A DNA stretch of 64,000 bases from Opisthorchis felineus (Eukaryota > Platyhelminthes > Trematoda > Opisthorchiida > Opisthorchiidae). Positions 48,530 to 61,800 of this stretch are shown here, one piece after another; position 1 is the stretch's first letter, and every line of letters starts with the position of its first letter. The DNA lies in assembly GCA_004794785.1 (NCBI GenBank), contig SJOL01007411.1, positions 955,897 through 1,019,896 of the forward strand, given 5' to 3'. The translations under genes were made by a program, and so were the position numbers. Below the pieces are notes generated by a model that saw only the letters and a list, made by a program, of their open reading frames with translations, was not told the DNA's origin and did no database searches.

Positions 48530-51500
48530 ATGCAGTCACGTGCGTGACCACGATATATGGACCACAAAGTGCGACACATCTTCGGAAGAAAATAAATTAA
48601 AACGACTCGTGCTTTTTCTGAGTTTTAATGCCCGCTAACCATTATGCGTGCATCGAGTCAAATATCTGTTAGTCGTGTGAGGCGATTTGGGGAGTTTTAA
48701 TGAAGCTGATCGCCCGATAAATTTCGAGCCAATCACACTACTGGTGAGCTCAGTAATGACTGAACATCGTCAAGTGCTTCTAGTTCTTTATCACAGATCT
48801 GCCTCGCTCACAGGGCGAAGTTTCCTTATGTATTTATATAACTAAATGTGGGAAGCATTTGAAGTCGTGTGCTATATTCGGTTGGATCATGAACCGTCAA
48901 CCTTTGACACAAAAGATGAATAAGCCTAGTTACTTTTGGCAACTCTCACTGCATATATATGTATTGAGGCATATGGCATCATAAAGTACACGAAGATGGC
49001 ATAAGGTGTGTAAAGTTAAAAGGTATATTCATAAGGACATAAAGCATTTCTTCTAATTATAGAGAAGACACGCCCTTACTTATTGCTTGAACCTTTTGGC
49101 AACATGTTCAGTTACGCTGGATAAACTTCCTTATAACCTGGGCACAGACACGGGTCTAGATAAATGGTCAGGGCGTTCGAAAGCGAGATGAGACCAGCAC
49201 ACACAGTCCTGTCAAACAGAACAATAAAACAGTCGAAAAGTAACGAACTAGTTCGGTCAAATACACTACAGATAAGTCTGGCAGAAAGTTTGGCGAATTT
49301 TGTTCATTCACACGAACCAGAAATCGTAACACGACTGCAAAACACTTCTAAGCGCAAAGTGTTGGCCTGTAGCGAATAGTCAATACACTCTTTATGGATT
49401 GCACTGTTAATGATCGATACATCACATTTGCTTTGAGTTGATACTGTGGGAGTGTTCATTTCCAGGAACACTGGTTCATCAACCAGAATGGGAGGTGCAC
49501 TGAAACTCAGCCATCAGCTGCCATGTCTGTTATTCTAAGACTCAATTCTCGGCAACGAGCCTGACCATCGTTAATCTTTACTTTTTGAGTGTTTACATGA
49601 AGTGGCTTACTGCCGTCTTTTGCTTATTCTTTCGGGCATCCAAATATTTGTTCTTACTCTTTCCTACCCAGAGGTGGTTATCCCCAAAACTTAGCAAAGG
49701 AACATGATGGTATTATCACGAAAACTAACTGAGCAACTTTATGTATTAAAAGCAACATCAGTGGCCAAACATCCACTCCAATTTTGCCCTTTGGAAGACC
49801 ATTCAGCGAAGGGGCTGAGTTCCAGGTGACGGTAATCCGGATGCAACACCCCGAAGGCGGTGTTACCTGTCAGCCACCAGAAACCTGAACCCGGTGCCTG
49901 AAGGATTTTTGTCTTAGGTTCTATAAAGCTAAGATGACCAAAAAATTAAAAAACTGCTCTCTTATACCAACGTCCTGGTGGATTGATTGCGACATGTCCT
50001 CAAGTACGCTGGCGCATCTCTGACTGAGGAGCAGCTCAATCGGTAATTTAATCATCTAAATTTATCTGAATGCCCACCAGTGTCTAACTTTCCCCTGAGT
50101 TAAAAACACCCACGGGTTTGCATTCATCTAACCACCTACTTTTGGAGTATATTCAGTTAGTGAAGGCAACAAGGACGTCGAAATGAAATGAAGTTGGATA
50201 TTTTCATTGCTTGTTAACTGACCATACGTGTTCACACTGAAATTTCCCATCGGTGATGATGGATTTCAAAGTGTGCCTTCTTAGCTTGGGAGTTTCTGAC
50301 CAGTAAGCCATTTCACCTCGTATGCCCTGTAATATTTTACAAACTTGAAATGTTTCCTTCAATGGGGGTGTGTGTTCATCTGCGTTCATCTAAGCTTCTC
50401 ATTATAAGGTACAATAGGAAGAAATCTGACTGTAAAGTTTCCAATAACGTCAGCTGCTTGGTATACGTAACCACTTTATTTCCAAAAGAAAACTCCTACT
50501 TTAAAATATGTAGGGGCGAAATTCACTCCTTTCGCTGAGAGTAACTATTTCGTTTGAAGTAGCCAGGAACGAGTGAACGTACGTAACAGCTCCAGTTTTC
50601 GTGTTGGCGATCTGCTGGTCTATTAGGTCTCCGAAGTTATAAACCTTTAAAGTTCATGCACCAGTGCATCGAATTCCCTTTTATATTGACGGAGCACACT
50701 GATTTAGAGATTGTGTTACTACTAACGGAAGGATCAGCTGAATCGGTTATTATTTGATCTCCTAAGTAGTGCATCATGCTTAGACACACTGATCTTTTCA
50801 TGCTTCGTCAAATAATATATACTCTGCAACCAAAGCGCGATTTTGAAGAAATTTGGGAGTAAATGAATGACCGTGTGCATGATCGAGTTGGCATACGTGG
50901 TGTAGCTGGTTTAAATTATCCAAGGCGAAAACTATCCTCTCCTATAAGACACTACTAATTTGGTGCTTACAGGATACATGTGCAATTACTGAAAACAACA
51001 CTAGCACAGTACAGGCATTTGGTTTTGTTTCTCACACAGAGTGATCGAGTTGTACAGCCACAAACCAACAGGAAACGATGATCTAGAGTCACAAAAACTC
51101 CTAACCACACTGAACCTTCGTGAACTCCGATGTTGCTAAACACTCTGCATATACCCACAGCACGCTTGACCATGTTTGGGGGAATACCCAAGGAAACTTG
51201 CAATTTAAGCGTAACAAATATAGCACAGTTGGGAATATGTTGTCTACTCGAGAAATACAATTATTCGCATGCTAATCTGATACTAAGTAAACTTATGAGC
51301 GATATGTTCCTTGCAAAAAAGTATGCTGTCTAAGTTGAATCCGTATAGACTGTGAACAAATCAGCGAAATATTGTCCCACCCGAGTCAGAACCAGGAAAT
51401 CCTTCGACACAATCTCGTAAAGCAAAGCAAATTTGTATTAGTGGATTATTTGATAATCTTCGCGAGTAATAACGTGAGTATACGAACGGATGCCATCCGA

Positions 51501-54429
51501 GTCAGATTTGCAGATGTCATTTGTCACTTCCTTCATGTTTAATGGTGATAGTGCACTCCGAGTATAGCATTGTGCAGTTGATTCCAAAAGCCGCCCATTA
51601 ATACAGCGTCAAAGTGTACTTAGTATATCTGTATCTGGTATGTTGACCGGCATTTATTGAATATTTGTTTGCGAACACTGTTTGGAGCACCGGAAGCCTG
51701 ATTGTTCATAATACACCCACTTCACTCATAAGCAAATCTGCTTTTGCATGTAAGACTGTGACTTTAGTTGACACCGAGAAGAATTAGGTCGATAGACAGA
51801 CAAGCAGAGGTCTGTTGATAGCAGCAGAATGGTGGAGTTGCAGTGCACCTTGAAACTATATTAAACATGAATGTTCTGGTGTCGTCCGTCAAATTCTTCA
51901 TGGCTTCCGCAAGTCTTCGTCTAACACTTTATGACCATATGCAGAAAAGCACAATTTCATGTGCAACGAATAAGAGGCGGTAAAGGTGCAATAGTAGTAT
52001 AAACGTCTTGCAAAGAGTTAGAGTAGACTTGCCTTGGGTCAACCAACTGCGCTTCGTGTCCGACAGATAAGTCCTGTCTGTCCGACTCTGCTTATGCGGG
52101 TACACAGGCACAAAGGCTGGTGGGATCGTCAAGGTGGTCCTACGCCAGCACTGTTTATGTTCGAGTGCGTAGACAACCCTGCTTTTATGTGACTTTCTTG
52201 CCTCAATATCGGAGACAAAGTTTTCTCATAGTACAAAACTGCAACTGACGTTTATAAACTCACCCCTTGCTTGTTTCTATCTCCTTCGGCCCAACAGACC
52301 ATTGTTTTGCTGTGCATGTAACAGTTGTTTCATGATGAGGCTGGACGCCACTGCAAGCACACCCGATAGTGAACTAGGATTTTTGAGTCCACACAGATTC
52401 TCTTCTAAAGAACTTGTGTGTCTGAAGTCCGGTTCGTCAGAAGAATATGCATGATCTTCCGTAGGCATTGCAGATGAAATCGGTTAAGAAGTCGGATATA
52501 ACGCAGGTATCCAGCCCAGGTCTTATTGCAGTGCGGGTATTACGACAGCTTGATGCACGGCAAGTTTTGTGTCCCTAAAGAGATGATAATTATCCCACGC
52601 ACGTTTTTAGGTCTTCCAAAAGCTACACCAAAAGCTACACTTTTAGTAGAGGCCAACTCAACCCATTGCTGACCGTTTGGTCGGTAGGTGAAACCTGCGC
52701 TCTACCTTATTCTACGGCCATTCACTTCCTTGTTCGATACATTTGGTGCCCCACAGGAACACGATGATGAAAAGCGGGCTTTTTAGACATTTCTGTACTC
52801 CAGCGAACCCACAATAACCTAGACTGAGATCTTGTCATCAGATGTTACAGTTCTGTCTGAATTGCAACTGAAGCGCAATCGTCAACAAAACGGACTTCCG
52901 AAGCATGCAGCGTCCATTCGGCAAGCTGAATTTTCACCAGACAATACTAAACAACCCTGGACAAATACTCTTGACCACATTTAGTCTGGTAAATTGGGAC
53001 CTTTTAATCGCTTCTATACACGAATATACGAATATGCAGTTCCGCAAGATCTAACTCCAGCTCTTATCCAACAAACCAAAAATGTATCAAACTGGATAAC
53101 TTTGCCCAGGCAGCTAAGCTAGCACACAATGGTGGTTCCCTGTTCACCAAGTCAGAGACTCCTGTGAAGTATACTAATAACTTGAGCAGCGTTGGTCTCG
53201 TTTGCAAAAGTTCTGTAACACTTTCCCCGTAGAGTTTTTCAGGGGTGATTTTACCATAAGGGAGCCAAATTATGTCAAAACTACAAAGCAGGCCAATTCT
53301 CTGGTTGGTGTCTGTCTTCTGTCGGCTTATCTCCTAAATAAAGCCAGCAGTATGGCATCCTTACGTTACTATGAAATGCCACTGGTTTTCCATACTGAAT
53401 AAAATGGATGCACAGCCACACCTTTTAGGTCTGGCCTGGCATGCTTGAACGGCTCGATCGACAACCCGTAATTTCCAGGGTTTTAGCTCGGGAAACAAAT
53501 GACGGTAGATTCCAGATTGCTGATGGGAATCTCGTCAACCTGGAGCAAGCGGAATACAGCGTCTTATTCGTTGAAGACCAAGAAGAAACTCCGGCGTTAG
53601 TGAATACATTTTCGTATTAACTTTTCTCCTGTCAAGTTCAAATTCCTGCAGCTGCTGTAGTCTCTGAATATACTCCCGTGATTCAAGGTGAGGTACTGGG
53701 GCTAGCGTGATGGCATATTGGGATTTTTAACTTGGACCTCGTCCCGTAAATGAAACCAACCCATGCTAAAAATTTGAGAGGCACCTTGCGGCTTATTGTG
53801 CGCATCTCTCGAAACTTTGTGGAGTTTCGAAACCGCAACGCGCATGAGATCCGCACTGCCGATAAACCCCAATGAGGATGAAATAGGTGTACATTGTTCC
53901 TGGGCATTTTGGCATGGACTGGCTTTGATTGCAAGAAGAAATCTCAATTGAGAAGCACTGAATGTTGTGAAAAATTTCACAAACCACGGTTTCGTGTTTG
54001 ATGAAGCCACTGAATGAATCTCGAAGACCCGAATCACGCATGTCAGTTTTCATTTTTTCTGGCGTAAATGATACATCGGGTCACAAGGTTCGAGTGCACC
54101 AGACTACAGTAAAGGATGTGTCACTGTGCAACGCCTCCTTCTGAGTGAAAAAACGGCTTTGTGGACAGCATATGATTTAACAGAAGGATGATAAAGAAGA
54201 GAGTCCGGGTGTCATTGGTGTCTTCCAAATTGAGGTCACAATGTTCCTCTCTGCTCGTGGTTGGAGACGTTGGAAGAAATGGCGGCTAACCGATATCTGT
54301 AGCTTTAGTGAAGCCAGTTTCTTCCCGGATTGTATGTCTGGGCATCTAAAGGTGTAGGTACTTTGGAGCACTTGCGGCACCAGGTAACTTTCATTTTTCT
54401 ACTTTGAAGCTTTAGATATAAGCAGGTGT
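48525..54429. other. Unassigned region
   Basis: No gene recognised. 49800-49900 holds a GC-richer patch with a small hairpin (AACACC...GGTGTT, 49845-49864). A 12-bp tandem pair (AAAAGCTACACC) is at about 52618-52640. A plus-frame stretch at 52745-53115 stays open except for three stops and may be a decayed element ORF, but no motif could be named. Confidence 0.4.
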
Positions 54430-54895
54430 AAATTGTGGCTGTGTGCCGGCGCCGGCGTTGATGTTTCTGATGGTGGTAATGACATTGTAAAACTCATGAT
54501 TACCCTGCAGCTTCGTGCAATTTTTCGGTGTGTTGCACTTACAGCCGAGGACCACGTCGTCGGCGTACTTGCACCGGGTGAAATGGACATGGATACGCAT
54601 GCTGTTTAAATACACGGGAAAGAACAGCGGAAAAAATGATGCCTTGAAGATCACCTGTATATGTTGGCAGTGTTGTGGACTTCTGGCAGCCCTGAGGTGC
54701 AAAGCAAGTGCGTTTTGTGAAATGTCTCAGAAAAGGCCGGGCCAGTTTATTTTACCAATCTTTAGAGAGAAGTTGCAACGAAACTCTTCTATCAACGATA
54801 TCGAAATAATCCATGTGGTCAGACATGGCCCAGTCTCGCCCTCAATGGCGCTCGTGCATCCAAGCTATTGCCTTCAATGCATATCTCCCTTCCCA
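54430..54895 (-). mobile_element. Non-LTR retrotransposon reverse transcriptase fragment, decayed
   Basis: The minus strand reads, in order, DYFDIVDRRVSLQLL (RT domain with the usual F..VDRR..L..L), TGDLQGIIFS (usual TG.PQG..LSP), then after a frameshift PLFFPVYLNSMRI and KYADDVVLGC with the catalytic YADD (54550-54570). Stops and at least one frameshift are present. Order and spacing fit a CR1/Jockey-type RT; the 5' and 3' ends of the element were not found. Confidence 0.78.
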
Positions 54896-55055
54896 AACCC
54901 CACTTAAAAGTCCAATGACAGACCTGTATTTAAGCACCGATTTATCAGCTCCCGCCTCCAATGCGCAACTACCTGCCCTACCTCCCCAAATAGTCGATGG
55001 ACGAAATTGTTGCAGCTACAACCACTGTACGACGAGTACGCGGTTCATACAGCTG

Positions 55056-55092
55056 ATAATAATAATAATAATGATAATAATGATGATGGTGA
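55056..55092. repeat. ATA/ATG trinucleotide repeat
   Basis: Interrupted AATAATAATAATAATGATAATAATGATGATGG-type run. Confidence 0.9.
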
Positions 55093-56779
55093 TAGGTTGG
55101 TCACCAAATAACATACTGACACTCTTTCAGACGGTTTCAAAATTGCAGACGTGAAAACGATTGTTCAACAATTTGATGGAGCTCCTTTATATACTGGATT
55201 ACTATTTGCCAATTTTTAGCAGTTAGACATCATTGAAACAGGGTAGTTGTTGATCCGGTGAGAGTGTTAGCACAGGCTTTGAACAACATAGTTTTCAGGA
55301 GATTAGGACCACTGGATTTTTCAGCTATGGCTTCGATAGGATGCTTGGACCTAGTGTCAGTCGTAATGTTCGCGATATGGGTAAACTATTCGCATCAAGC
55401 GAAGGCGATTGGTTAGCTTTGCCAATGAATTCGCAGTTGAATTTGTACAGGTCGCTGTCGAGAAAGCCAAGTTCAGAACTCCTACCACACAGTTGTATCA
55501 GGGAGCTTCACGATTTACGACAGTTTTTGTTCCGGAGTAACGTATGCACGCTAATTTTATTCGGCGACCACGTCACTCTGGATCAGTTTCGTTAGTTCCT
55601 TGAGTTCCGTCTGGTGATCTTTCTCTTTTGTCCTCTGAAGTTGTTCTCGGAGCGATGACAGTCCTTATATAAAGCGTCTCCGCAGGACAGCACAAATCAA
55701 AATATAATTTGAGGTAGCTGGTCACATGTTAACAATATATTGATGTACTATTTGAAAAAAGAACCACTCCTAGTTTTATTGCGGGAACGTCATGTTTGCT
55801 CAGCAAACGACCTAATCAACGTGCCTGCGGATACATCTCAAATATGTAAGTTGTGTTGACTTCAGCAGTTTCAAAAGATGCTCTCATCTCCATGGCACTG
55901 GTGTCCAGGATTAGCTACATATACAATAAAGCAATAGGCTGACAAACTATGGAAGAAAGGCAAATATACAAACCGTATGTTTTGTAACACAGCAGTATTG
56001 GCTAACAATACACATAATTTCAAAAGGGACACAGTTTCACATATTGTAGTCGAATTATCTGTCCCCCAGTATATGTTATACGTTTATGTTAGACGTTTAG
56101 TAAGAAGGTTTTCGTTAAAAAAATTCCCATCGACTTCTGTCATTACGGTATAAAAACCGACTCTGGAGAAAACATTATCCTTCCAAAACGAATATTTATG
56201 ATTCCACTAATAAATAGTCAGTGTTGGACAGAAATTGCTTTCAGTTCTCCAAGGCCACTACTTTTATTCAGGATTTTAGTAAGCTGTTTCCCAGTAAAAT
56301 GTGTTAGTTTGTGTGATATTAGAAACGTGGTCGTAAAACTAGAGTATTGCAAGCTAGGACTCCAACGATTATCATGCAGGAGAAACAGGGTCTTGCCATG
56401 AGACTGGAATTCAGGCTAACATTTCACCAAACCAAAGGTCAGGTGTTCAGTCTCTATTCTGCTATGTGAGCAGGGAATATACTAAGATTGTATAAGTTTC
56501 TGCACCAGAATTTGAAGGCAATTTGTCCAATCGTTCCTACCTAACCATAGTTTCATTGTACATAGCAAATACGATCGCAAAATTGAAGCATTCCTCCGGA
56601 AAAAGACAGCTTGTCTGACATTCCTGTTGAATAGTACAGCTAATATTCATGCCAGATTAAAAAGCCTTGAAACGTAGCGTGTTTTCACTGCGTGCCTGCT
56701 ACGAAATCAGCAGCAAGTTCCAAAGCTTGAATATCCTTAGTATTTTGAAGCAAACAACAGATAAAATCTGAGATGAACA

Positions 56780-56830
56780 CAAGGTAGGATAATACAAGGT
56801 AAGATAACACAAGGTATTTTTACAAGGTGA
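56780..56830. repeat. Short tandem repeat with ACAAGGTA core
   Basis: Four copies of ACAAGGT(A/G), three of them spaced by GATAA-containing linkers of about 9-10 bases (CACAAGGTAGGATAATACAA and onward). Confidence 0.75.
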
Positions 56831-57440
56831 CATTTGTAGTGGGTAAACGAGTGAAATAGATTTGTGTAGATGTAGTACGCCCTGCCGGGAATGAAACTGT
56901 AGTCACCTGATATGCAAACAGAGTGCATCATCAATATTTTATCAGATTGTCAAGACGTTCACACGGCTTGTCAGAAATTCGAAGGTTGGATTCTGGGACT
57001 AATGAGGAAAATCGTTATTTGGGAGCATGAATACAGGCTAAAATCAAGTCCAGGGCTTGCCCCGTTCAGTAAGAATTTACCATATTAATTGTACTAGTTT
57101 ATTAGTAGCTAGCCAATAAATACAAAACATTCTTTACAATCACTGTCTTTTGAACTCAGAACGACAGATCCACAGCCTTCCTGCCTTCCATAATCATAAT
57201 TAATTGCACTTGGCAGTAGTTGCATTATCCGTGAAATTTTATTGCAAGCCAGCATTGTGTAAATCTGCTGGTTTCTGAATGATATAAAAGCATTCATCCT
57301 TAAACACATCCCAGATGATGCGTGTTTAGTTTTCTCTGTTAATGGGTATTCGCTTAAGGTATAACGCGTGTCTGCACTGATTTAAACTAAATTGCCATTC
57401 GTCATTTTGTCTCATTTTGTTCTCTCTTTAAATTTATTAC

Positions 57441-57443
<3 letters not shown>

Positions 57444-57482
<39 letters not shown>
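57444..57482. repeat. (AT)n microsatellite with one TG interruption
   Basis: About 18 AT/TA units interrupted by TGTA. Confidence 0.95.
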
Positions 57483-57999
57483 CCTTGGTTTACTCTTCAG
57501 CTGCACCGGGAGAATCGAAAAAGGAAGGTCTAAAAGTAGGCGTTAACATGAGTTTGGTATGCATAGAATATGTAGTTTCTCGCATAGCTCCAGCCGGAGA
57601 CAAGTGACGATGTTCAGCGTATGCTTTCAAATTACTCACACCACTGCTCACTCACTATTAGTTTAGATTTTTAGTGTTCAAATGGCTAAACCAAAGCTGA
57701 AAAGCAAAAGTCGACTAAAGATTTGTGTATCGTAGTGTTTTTTTGAACACATCAATGATAGTGTTTCACGATGACTTCTAGTTTGAGTGGCTCTGCATGC
57801 TTAGCTATATAGTAGTGGAAGCTGGTGACATACCGAGTGACTTGGAGCTTCCCTAGCACTAGCCAGGCGAACAATGATGTCCATCTTCAAGGCCAAAGTT
57901 GTCCTTTTTGGTATCGTACACACGATTGGCGAATATAATGGAGACGGTTTTGGAGAATTATGTGGATTTACAACTTTCTGTCGGCGAGTACACCGGTGT

Positions 58000-58037
58000 T
58001 ATATATATATATATATACAAATACATATGTATATATA
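58000..58037. repeat. (AT)n microsatellite, interrupted
   Basis: Nine AT units are followed by ATACAAATACATATGTATATATA. Confidence 0.85.
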
Positions 58038-58827
58038 GAAAGTCATCTTCATTATGGTAGAGGCCTAAGGAGAACAAATGACAACCAAATGTGCGTATAG
58101 TTACAGCTTTTGATTAGAAGCATGCTTGCTCAAAATGCTAGCTCTTAACTGCTTTCCTAATCTCCAAAAGATGGTCTAAATTATAATGGCCATTTTGATT
58201 CCGGCTGTGTGACGACGAAACTGGCAAGGCGGAGTTTATGTAGTTTTGTATCGAACACTCCCTTACTTAATACCTATCCTTCAGCCGTTTGCTGTAAAAG
58301 TAGACAAATGGTCTTTTATGAGAGTTCCGGCACCTGTGCTCATCATGGAATCCACGTCCAGTTCAACTTCATCAAGAAGTTTTCTACCCTCAGTTTTTTT
58401 CCATAATCTAACGTGGCCTGCTGAATTCTTAATTGCGGACTTTTCTCACACTGCAAGAAGTTATGGAAGCATCCGAAACATACACTCACTCAATCCACTT
58501 CCATATCAGTTATTGAAAGAGTGACCCATAAAATACGTTCTTTTCTTTCTATCAACGTTAGTCAACTGACGCAGAGAAATATATGAACTACTTTATCTGC
58601 TCCATCTAGCTCACATTCTTCCTCGTATTCATCATATCATCAAGACACTCGTCATACGAGGGTAAGTCTGTTCGCAAATCTTGTCGGATTCTCAGTCAAG
58701 TCATTTGTATCGTTCCAACTCATAGTGTGTAAACTTTTGTCGGTATGCGTACAAGTTTCGAGTACTGAATAAATAAGAAGTTTAGTGTTACAACTCCTAC
58801 CGAAATACGGGTACGAAACCACATTTC

Positions 58828-58860
58828 TACTTGATGAGTTCCAAGGACGACGAAACCGGT
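58828..58860 (+). repeat. Hammerhead-like repeat motif, copy 2
   Basis: CTACTTGATGAG, then a short TCC-AA-GGA stem, then CGAAACCGGT. It shares the 12-base left block and the right block CGAAACCGGT with 33091-33130 (minus). The spacer differs, as expected for a stem II that tolerates change. Flanks do not pair into an evident stem I here. Confidence 0.45.
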
Positions 58861-61800
58861 AATGGACTGCACAGGGTTCACCCGAACTCACAAGTTTGTC
58901 TCAGTTTAATACACGACTGTAACGGGGTTGAGACACAGAGGTCTAGTGAGCAGTTGAAATGTGGTCGCAACCAAGGTTTAGCAGTTCAAATGACATCAGT
59001 GGAGCACAATACTGTTTGCGTGACGTGGTGGAGATCAGATAGTTTGAGGCCTACAGCGAACAGTGTGGAGGCGTCAATGCTCGGCATCTTGGATTTTACA
59101 TTATGCTTATTGCTGCGAACAAACAAATTTAGAAACGTGGGTCTATTCAGTGAATTTTGATAGTAATGCTCATCCGAATTCGTCAAGGAAAGTTTTAGAA
59201 CTTTGGGAAGCTGTTATCAAAATTGAAGAAAAATCCTTTTCTATGCCTTGTAACTTGTCCGAGACAAACTGCTTTGTCCGTAATAAATCCATTTACATTA
59301 CCACATACAAAAATGCTTTGTTGAAATAAAGGATATAATACCTAAATTAGACGTGGTAGGTCATGGCAAAGACCCCTAATGGTGTTATAAGTGAAAGGCA
59401 TCCGAACAATCAAGATTACAAATGTTAGCAGCTTATTTATGGAATACGTGGACATTTATGAAGACCCAAAAATTGGAAGCTGGGATGAAACAGGAACGGA
59501 TCTTCAAGTCATAATCTCATCCGTAAATTTTGCCAAATTGTTCACGGTCAACACTTGGGTAGTGTCATTTAGGTTATTTCCCAGTAAAAGGTGCTCGAAA
59601 ATAAACAAAAGATGACCAAAGTTTATTGAAGTTTACAGCACAGAAATTAGTCGTTTTTTGACGTACACGTTGCAGTCCACTTTCTAGCTTCTTCCAGCTT
59701 TCCTAAGCAGTTTCTAGACGTGCGCTGTGGTAGTCCGGTGATATTTAAGGGCAAATCTAGTTTATCCTCTATTTTAAGGGTGCCAAAGATGGAGGAGAGG
59801 TTCAACGAGCAATCCGACCGTTTCCATCAGATTAGTCGGCCCTGCAGATGTATTAAATCGCTTTGCGTTCCTGAGTTGTCTAGACTATATCAGTCGCCCG
59901 CTGGATCAGAGGGACTAGCAAAATCTAGTTTCGACTGTATGCTTAGGTAAGGTCCACTTCACCATGACCTCGGCCACCGTGTTTCTGATGTTCCACCTGT
60001 CCTCTACTTGCATATATCCCTACAATAAAATTGAGTGGTTACTTTTTGAGAAACTTGTTTACTACCCCTTAATCTATCACTTTAAGTAATCGAAACATGG
60101 ACCCGTCCAACGTTATCCGGAGTCATATATTGCCGTCTGACACTGGACACTTTTGAGCTAACTACTAGCTGGCTTTCACAACTGGATTTTGCGGACAAAG
60201 GATAGCCACTGCAGTAGGACCCTAGTGTCCAGTATAGACGATGATGACTAGTGTCTAGCGTGACATGCATTTTTGAATGCCGGGAGTAAGAACGTTTGCA
60301 TATCCCTCACTTGAGACAGTGTAGAATGACGATATATTTTCTAACACTGAGAAAAATGCTTTTCGTTATACAAAACGGCTACAAGATTTTTTGTGTCAGA
60401 CTTCACTAGGAGATGTTGCCACTGGTGCTACCCAGAGAGACGTCGCCACAAAAAGTGAAGTGGGTAGTAAACCCATCAGAGCTTTGGTATGAGAAGAAGA
60501 AAACGTCAATGGGTAACTTCTAAAATAGTGGAAAGAAAGTACTAGCTCGGGAAAAAAATCAGATTTAAGTTAAAAACATTCAGCTTCTGGAGGCCAAACG
60601 ATATCCAAATCTACTGACACAACGATAACATAAACATTAATGTATGTTTCTAGATACGTTTGCGTGGAAGTGCTTTGAGGTTGTGGATTAAATTAAATGT
60701 CAATCGTTAACGCCTCCTAGTTTATGTCATTTTGCTAAAAAATTACGTTGTAGAATTTATCCTAATCTAGTTAACTGAGAAAGAGAAAGCGAATTTTGTA
60801 GCAGGATCCTCGTAGAAACGAACTTCGTTGTCGTGATGCTCTTGTATGATTACACTTTGGGGGTCGAAAAATGTTTGCCGTAACGATCTTCCTTCTAACT
60901 ACGTCGTACGCTAAAGCATTACAGCTTTGTTCTGAAATCCAACTCATTTTCATTTATCAGACCAACCAGGTTTTTGAAAAATAAGGCAGTTGCCTGATCC
61001 ATATTCAAGCACTCAGTCGCCAAATGTTTCTCGGTTTCAAGGCACCATTGCCCCCCGCGTTAGTGAGCTATTTGACGAGGAAACGAAATGGAATGTGACT
61101 TTACTTATGAAATTAGTGCTGACTGATACGTCCAATTCTGGGAAACGTAGGTCACCTTAAGTATTGCCACTTTCTACATATTGCACTTCAACACCAAAAA
61201 TGTCCTCGCCCACAGCACCCTCTGACCGACTGTGTTAGCACAGTGTTTTTTGGACCGGATCAGGAAACTAGCTATTGGTAACACCGTAGAATTGATACAT
61301 TTCGTACTTCTACACGCTGCACACGATGAGTATTCAGCGTAATTTCCGATGAAGAATTTGTCGTTTACACTACTCATAAAGTTTCTGAAAACATCACAAA
61401 ACGAGAGTATCAACTGGGTTCCAGGTGAGTCTCCCGTCACAACCAAATTAGTATGCAAATGGGTGTATTTCGCTACTTTTGCCTTTTGTTTATATACACA
61501 GTCGCATGATTGCTAAAGGCGTTATTTTAATTTGATTTAAATAGCAGTTCCATATTGTGTCGCCTCAAAGCATTCGGTGTCCCGAAATGGAACTAAGTTT
61601 TAAAACGAACTCACAGCTATTCTTTCTTAACACATCAAAAGTCTAAGCTCTGTGCCCTGATGGACTATAAATATATTGCGCCCATTTTTTAGTATGAGAA
61701 CCATCCCGAAAGGAACTCACAGCATCCGGAGTAAACATGGACAAAATCATTTAAAATAGTAAGGGTTTATTTTGCTTCGCAGGTTTCCGGCAAACGAAGG

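Larger units (their letters stand above)
54896..57443. other. Unassigned region
   Basis: Contains the ATA/ATG triplet run at 55056-55092 and the AAGGTA-type minirepeat at 56780-56830. The open frame at 55341-55595 (84 codons) has no recognised domain. Confidence 0.5.

Noticed and set aside
52275..52468. Possible minus-strand exon with acceptor GCTTGCAG and donor GTGAGT
   Set aside because: Splice-like ends exist but two frames are open, neither resembles a known protein, and it does not fit the ATP1B N-terminus.
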